A DNA stretch of 11,587 bases from Thoreauomyces humboldtii (taxonomy: Eukaryota; Chytridiomycota; Chytridiomycetes; Spizellomycetales; Powellomycetaceae). The position numbers and the translations under genes are program-made. Positions 8,081-11,587 of the stretch are shown here, piece after piece. The DNA is taken from assembly GCA_027596035.1 (NCBI GenBank), contig JADGJA010000735.1, forward strand, positions 1 to 11,587, read 5' to 3'. Each line of letters opens with the position of its first letter. Position 1 is the first letter of the stretch. The notes under the pieces were generated by a model. The model made no database searches. It saw nothing but the letters and a program-made list of their open reading frames with translations, and had not been told where the DNA came from.

Positions 8081-10911
8081 CTAATGCTGGACATAACGAT
8101 CAGCGGGATAAGGTGGGCGTTGCGTTGGGCGCTGCGGGGATATCGTGACGCCCGGATGAGGGTGGTGTTGATGTTGCGGCGGGTAATGCTGCTGAGGATG
8201 CTGCGGATAATGGTGGTACTGCAGCGACTGCGGTGGTGGTGGTAGTGTCGGTTCCTGCCGTACTGGTTGCTGCTGATGGTTGTGATGAAGATGACGATGC
8301 TGTAAGGACGTGGAAGTCGGGGGTCCGAAGTCGGCAGCTTGATCGTATCGACCGTACGGGGTCGCCGGTGACGGCAGAGAGGGTTGCGGCGGTGGACCAC
8401 CTTTGTTGCCCTGATATTGCTGTTGCTGCTGTGCATACGTCCATCCCGTCCTCCCAGGAGGCTCAGGTCGGTAGCTCGATTCGTCGCAAACGCTAGGACT
8501 CGGTGCCATCTCGTGCCCGTACTGGTGCGGTGGTACGGGTGGTTGCGGTGGCTGATAGACGGGATGCTGATGACTCCAGTGCTCGTTGCCGCCACCGCTA
8601 CTTGGATGCGAAGGTGGTCCGTGGCTGCTGTAGTGATCCCCCCGGGACGACGGGTGATGAGTGGTTGGAAAGTACGATGCACTCTCCGTCGCTCGATGAT
8701 GCTGATGATCCGAGCCCTGCGGATCGTTACCGTCCGCCGGTCTGTAATGAGAGTGGAGTTGCGGAGCAGTGACGAGTGGCAGGCGATCGGCTTGGATCCC
8801 GGGCTGGCGAGGCTGGTGATAATGTTCATGAGGGGAAGGTCGAGGGTCATGCTGCTGCTGATGCTGCATGTGTGCAGGCGCCGAATGAAGATGCGGCGGT
8901 GCCTTTGGACGGGCCGGATACGTGGGACCATACGGCTGGGTATGTCTATGATGGTGTGCAGGCATCTCATTTCCGAATCCCCGCTTGAGCAGCACCGACT
9001 GCTCGTGTGATTGCGGGTTGCGGCCGTCTCCTACGCGAGAAACAGCGCTGCTGGTCCTCCGCGATGATGCCGCTGCAGCTGCAACCGCAGACGTGAACCG
9101 AGGTTTCGCGTGAGGATCTTCGGACATGAGACTATCGATCGAGATGCGCGCGGTCGGTCCAGGACGCGTCCCTCGTGAAGCCGGTATGGAGCACATTTGC
9201 TCCTGCTGAAAGTGATCACAGGACTCGCCGGCGGGCGCCGTACCGCCGTGAAAGAAAACTGGCGGACCGTCCGGAGCACAGAGATAAGCCGGGCTAGGCA
9301 AACCATCACTACCGAGACTGAAGGTAGCCCGACTCGAAACGGATTCCGATGGCGAGAAAAGAGCAGGCGATTTGAAAGATGGTCGAGGACTTGGCAGACG
9401 GATGCTCCAAGACCCAGATGAAGGTCGAGAAGAAGAGGACGGGTCGGAGGATGGCGGTGGGATCGGAGGTCGTTGATGGCTCAACGGGTCCGGTCCGTTC
9501 ATGCGAGCCGGTGCCGATCGCTGCGCCGTTCCAGCGTTCAGTACAGGCGGGTATCTAGCTTGCGCTGCACCGGCATCGTTCGCTATGATGTCTGATGCAA
9601 TTCGCTTCCGCATGGTCAATGCCGTCACACGACTGGGTGCTGAGCGTCTGCGTTTAAGCGAGACCTTCGGTGTTTCGACATCCTCCTCTTGCGAAACCTT
9701 CTGCTTCGCCGGTTTGCTCCTGAACAACGGAAGTGCAATGTGAGTGGTAGAGCACGCAACCGAAAACAAGACTGTGCTACCGAACCTGCGAAGCTTTGGC
9801 TCCTTGCGGACTCGCAAACGGACGCCTTGGTCAGCGAACACACGGCAGAGAGCAGTGCTTTCTTTGAACAAAAAAAAATGCAGTCAGGAACACATGCAAA
9901 TGTACGTAAAAGCCGGGTCTCTCGCAACTCACCACTGACACCAGGAAATGCCTTGCCATACGACGTGAATGGCGCAGTGCAAACCTTCCCCCGGCAATGC
10001 ACGACCCCACTGACAAGATAGGATGGCTTCGATCAGTCCCAGGCGCAGCCAACTCTTTCCGTAAATCAAACCGATAACACTCACCCGCCGATCTCAAAAA
10101 CGGTGAACATGATCCTGAACGTTCCCTCGACCATGACGACGAGATTAACGAAGGGAAAGTAGGCTCCGTCCACGTTGTTGACGTCCTTCAACCGCGCCAT
10201 GGAGGTGACGAGGGTTCCCGTGAGCAAAGCGCGTCCGCGACCGTTGTCTTGCTCGGAAGTGACCTCCTCGTCCCGATCCTCGTGCCAGAGACTAGCGTAG
10301 CACATGTAGTATGGGTTATGCAAGAGGTCCCTACGATCGTTGAAAAGGAGTGGTCAGATTTCATGATCCTGACGATACGAAATCCTATCCATTGGATGAA
10401 TCGACCACGTAGACTTACATGCAAGGCTTGCCGGTGCGCTTGCTCGTCAGCAGTACTACGTGAGAAAACAAAGGAAAGAAGCGTCAGGTTGTTTCTTCAG
10501 ATGAGTAGCATCGCATGAGTTTCTCAACAATTCATACATTGTGCAATTGGAGGAGGATCCAGCGGCCGTCGATCACCTTTATGCAATGAGGAAGTCCCAA
10601 GGTTTAGAAGCCTCGTAACCGTATGAATCCCACACGCGCTTACATACCTTTCTCGTTCAGACCGCCGCTATATGCACGCGCGCGCTCGGGATGCTGCTTG
10701 ACCTTCAGCGTGAGTTGCCTGTCCCTGCGAAGGAAAGCGAGGAGACGATCAGCCCTTGCTGCACGCGTACAAGGGTTTCGACGAAAACCCAAAGAAGATG
10801 CAAGGATGCGAACCTCTCCTCGACACCTCCCGGACGCGACGGCGTGAACATGTACTGGGTATGTGGCACGAAATGATAAGGCGAGTCATCCTTCTTGCTT
10901 GGTTTTCTCAT
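8081..10911 (-). CDS. Velvet-domain transcription regulator (VosA/VelC-like), 8 exons
   Basis: Velvet proteins are fungal nuclear regulators with an NF-kB-like DNA-binding fold that control sporulation, development and secondary metabolism, often as dimers. Exons: 10911-10814, 10724-10648, 10576-10538, 10455-10419, 10330-10085, 10009-9933, 9861-9786, 9719-8081; 2289 nt, 762 residues plus TAG, phase kept at all seven junctions. The velvet domain is about residues 35-212: LKVKQHPERARAYSGG (39-54), DRRPLDPPPIAQ (60-71), NPYYMCYASLW (89-99), LTGTLVTSMARLKDV (120-134), VEGTFRIMFTVFEIGG (151-166), VVHCRGKV (168-175), KAFPGVSESTAL (185-196) and FADQGVRLRVRKEPK (200-214). NPYYM plus FADQGVRLR..KEP suggests the VosA/VelC side of the family, not VeA. 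Basic NLS-like KRRRSAPSR (239-247) follows, then disordered Ser/Pro and His/Pro/Gln sequence. The ATG has A at -3 and an in-frame TAG upstream. Confidence 0.93.
8084..8971 (-). other. His/Pro/Gln-rich low-complexity tail of the velvet protein
   Basis: Residues 467-762 contain, by hand count, about 41 His and 60 Pro in 296 residues, with short Gln runs (QQQQQ at 647-651) and many Tyr. No folded domain is visible. Such tails act as activation or condensate-forming regions in other fungal regulators; that role here is inference. The matching DNA on the plus strand gives long but meaningless antisense frames. Confidence 0.85.
9720..9785 (-). other. Velvet-gene intron 7, length divisible by three and stop-free
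   Basis: The donor is GTTCGG after CGCAG, and the acceptor TTGTTCAG ends at 9720. The length is 66 nt. The join is phase 2 to phase 2 and links RKEPKLR to RSKPAKQK. Because the intron is 22 codons long without a stop, retention keeps the frame and would insert a mostly hydrophobic stretch just after the velvet domain. The stronger-looking GTAGCA at 9780 is out of phase with this acceptor. Confidence 0.65.
10725..10813 (-). other. Velvet-gene intron 1 with GTTCGC donor
   Basis: The donor AG|GTTCGC is unusual (T instead of A/G at +3). Branch-like GCTGATC and a pyrimidine-rich TTTCCTTCGCAG acceptor ending at 10725 support the 3' side. It joins phase 2 to phase 2 to give EERDRQLTLKVKQHP, the expected start of a velvet domain. 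The alternatives GTGTCG (10827) and GTACGC (10771) give the wrong frame. Confidence 0.75.
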
Positions 10912-10951
10912 GGTCGATGCAGGGTATCCCTTGGATGAGGTTCGTCCAAGC

Positions 10952-10959
10952 TATTTAAA
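10952..10959 (-). promoter_or_regulatory. TATA-like TTTAAATA
   Basis: TTTAAATA on the coding strand ends 40 nt before the velvet ATG. It resembles a TATA element, but would leave a very short leader, so it may be only an A/T-rich patch in the 5' UTR. It contains the in-frame upstream TAG together with the next base. Confidence 0.2.
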
Positions 10960-10969
10960 ATCCAGTCCC

Positions 10970-10993
10970 GAGGAAAGAAAAAAAGAAGGAAGG
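10970..10993 (-). promoter_or_regulatory. Pure pyrimidine tract upstream of the velvet start
   Basis: The coding strand is C/T only for 24 nt, about 60-80 nt before the ATG, including a run of seven T. CT tracts of this type commonly lie at or just upstream of fungal transcription starts. The role is inferred from position. Confidence 0.35.
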
Positions 10994-11189
10994 TCCGCGA
11001 GAAGATAAAAGTTCTTTGGTTGTTCACGTTCCCAGGATGGAGATGTCGGTCCGGAGCAGGAAAGGAGACGCGTTCTTTCGAGGGTCGACCGAGGACTGAA
11101 CGAGGAGGGACGTGGGGATGCGACCGAGGCCGGGGATGGGATGGCGAGCGTCCGGGGAAGAGAGATGGCAGAGAGTGTGGGAATGGGAA

Positions 11190-11199
11190 GGAATGTTCC
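11190..11199. promoter_or_regulatory. Heat-shock-element-like GGAATGTTCC
   Basis: GGAATGTTCC is a perfect palindrome fitting nGAAnnTTCn, the core of a heat shock element. A further GAA starts at 11181, exactly 10 nt before the GAA at 11191, as in gapped elements. It lies about 280 nt upstream of the velvet ATG. The site is short, in a purine-rich region where GAA is common. Confidence 0.3.
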
Positions 11200-11587
11200 C
11201 AGGTCGGCGGTGGGGGGGAAAGACGCGGGGCGAGGAGGTAGCGAAACGGAAAAAGTACCGGACGACCCTTGCCGATTTATTAGGCCGTTACCGACGGGTT
11301 TTCCCTTTCCGCAGAAAATGACCAGGGACGGCGGAAGGTGCGTCTGAAAGTAGTACCAAAAGAGAAGGAAGGGCGAAACAGAGAATGATGAGAGGGGGAA
11401 CGGTGAGGGGACGCGCGCTCTCTCGGCGAAGAAGGGGAGTTCGCCTGGGACGGGAGGTTCGGGTCAGTCGTAAGATTACCTGGAGGCTGAAGGAGAGCGC
11501 AAGGAGGTTTTCCGTCGGGCTCGTGGGTACCCGGTATTGATGCACTGTGCGCTGCAGATGAGGCTTTTGGAGTGGGGTGGGTGGGGC

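Larger units (their letters stand above)
10912..11587 (-). promoter_or_regulatory. Upstream region/5' leader of the velvet gene
   Basis: 676 nt to the window edge hold no convincing gene. The plus strand is strongly purine-rich, so the velvet coding strand is C/T-rich, as in many fungal promoters and leaders. By reading through, I find no ATG on the coding strand in the whole stretch. Short open frames here have no recognisable protein pattern. Confidence 0.55.

Noticed and set aside
8077..8970. 297-codon minus-strand frame rich in Arg, Ile, Thr and Ser
   Set aside because: It is the shifted reading of the velvet His/Pro/Gln tail (CAY and CCN codons read out of frame) and has no recognisable domain.
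8384..9010. 208-codon plus-strand frame rich in Arg, Met, Leu and Val
   Set aside because: It is antisense to the velvet tail; its composition follows from the complement of His/Pro codons.
8081..9871. A stand-alone 596-residue gene starting at 9871
   Set aside because: The start would be TTG, and it lies in the polypyrimidine tract of an intron acceptor; the frame joins upstream exons that complete a velvet domain.
11288..11545. 85-codon minus-strand frame with a hydrophobic middle, upstream of the velvet gene
   Set aside because: It lacks an ATG on that strand and shows no family pattern; it probably reflects the CT-rich leader.
1..11587. CRISPR array, insertion sequence, transposon ends, tRNA or rRNA
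   Set aside because: No spaced direct repeats, transposase motifs, long inverted repeats or recognisable RNA gene were seen on reading both strands; the repeats present are low-complexity coding tracts and one microsatellite.

Overview
This window looks like ordinary nuclear DNA of a fungus. The evidence is protein-coding genes cut by short spliceosomal introns (62-91 nt, GT...AG, with CTNAC-type branch sequences about 20 nt before the acceptor) and a velvet-domain gene, a family known mainly from fungi. High intron density inside conserved domains and fairly GC-rich coding sequence suggest a basidiomycete, but the species cannot be named from this window. All three genes lie on the minus strand, so they are read from the right edge towards the left. 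There is no sign of a plasmid, phage, CRISPR array, transposon, rRNA or tRNA.

From right to left: positions 10912-11587 are a purine-rich (pyrimidine-rich on the coding strand) upstream region with no convincing gene. Positions 10911-8081 hold an eight-exon velvet-domain regulator of 762 residues. Its DNA-binding velvet domain is spread over seven small exons, and its long Ser/Pro- then His/Pro/Gln-rich tail sits in one large exon. Positions 8080-7592 are its 3' end plus the upstream region of the next gene. Positions 7591-979 hold a complete seven-exon gene for a 2059-residue Mlp1/TPR nuclear-basket nucleoporin: a huge coiled coil, a short NLS region and an RGG tail. Positions 978-498 are intergenic. 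Positions 497-1 hold the 5' part of a secretory-pathway protein with a signal peptide, best read as the Swp1/ribophorin II subunit of oligosaccharyltransferase; it runs off the left edge.

The three genes do not form a pathway. One is a developmental transcription regulator, one a nuclear pore component and one probably an ER glycosylation subunit. They have separate upstream regions of about 480 nt or more, so each is probably transcribed alone. The value here is mainly in the gene models: splice junctions were chosen so that phase is kept across every junction and conserved motifs are joined. The longest single-frame reading alone would miss the velvet domain completely. I did not find a novel defence or mobile system. 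The second-look items are alternative splicing possibilities, a low-complexity tail, the absence of upstream ATGs before each gene, and a few promoter motifs. All calls are by eye, without searches.
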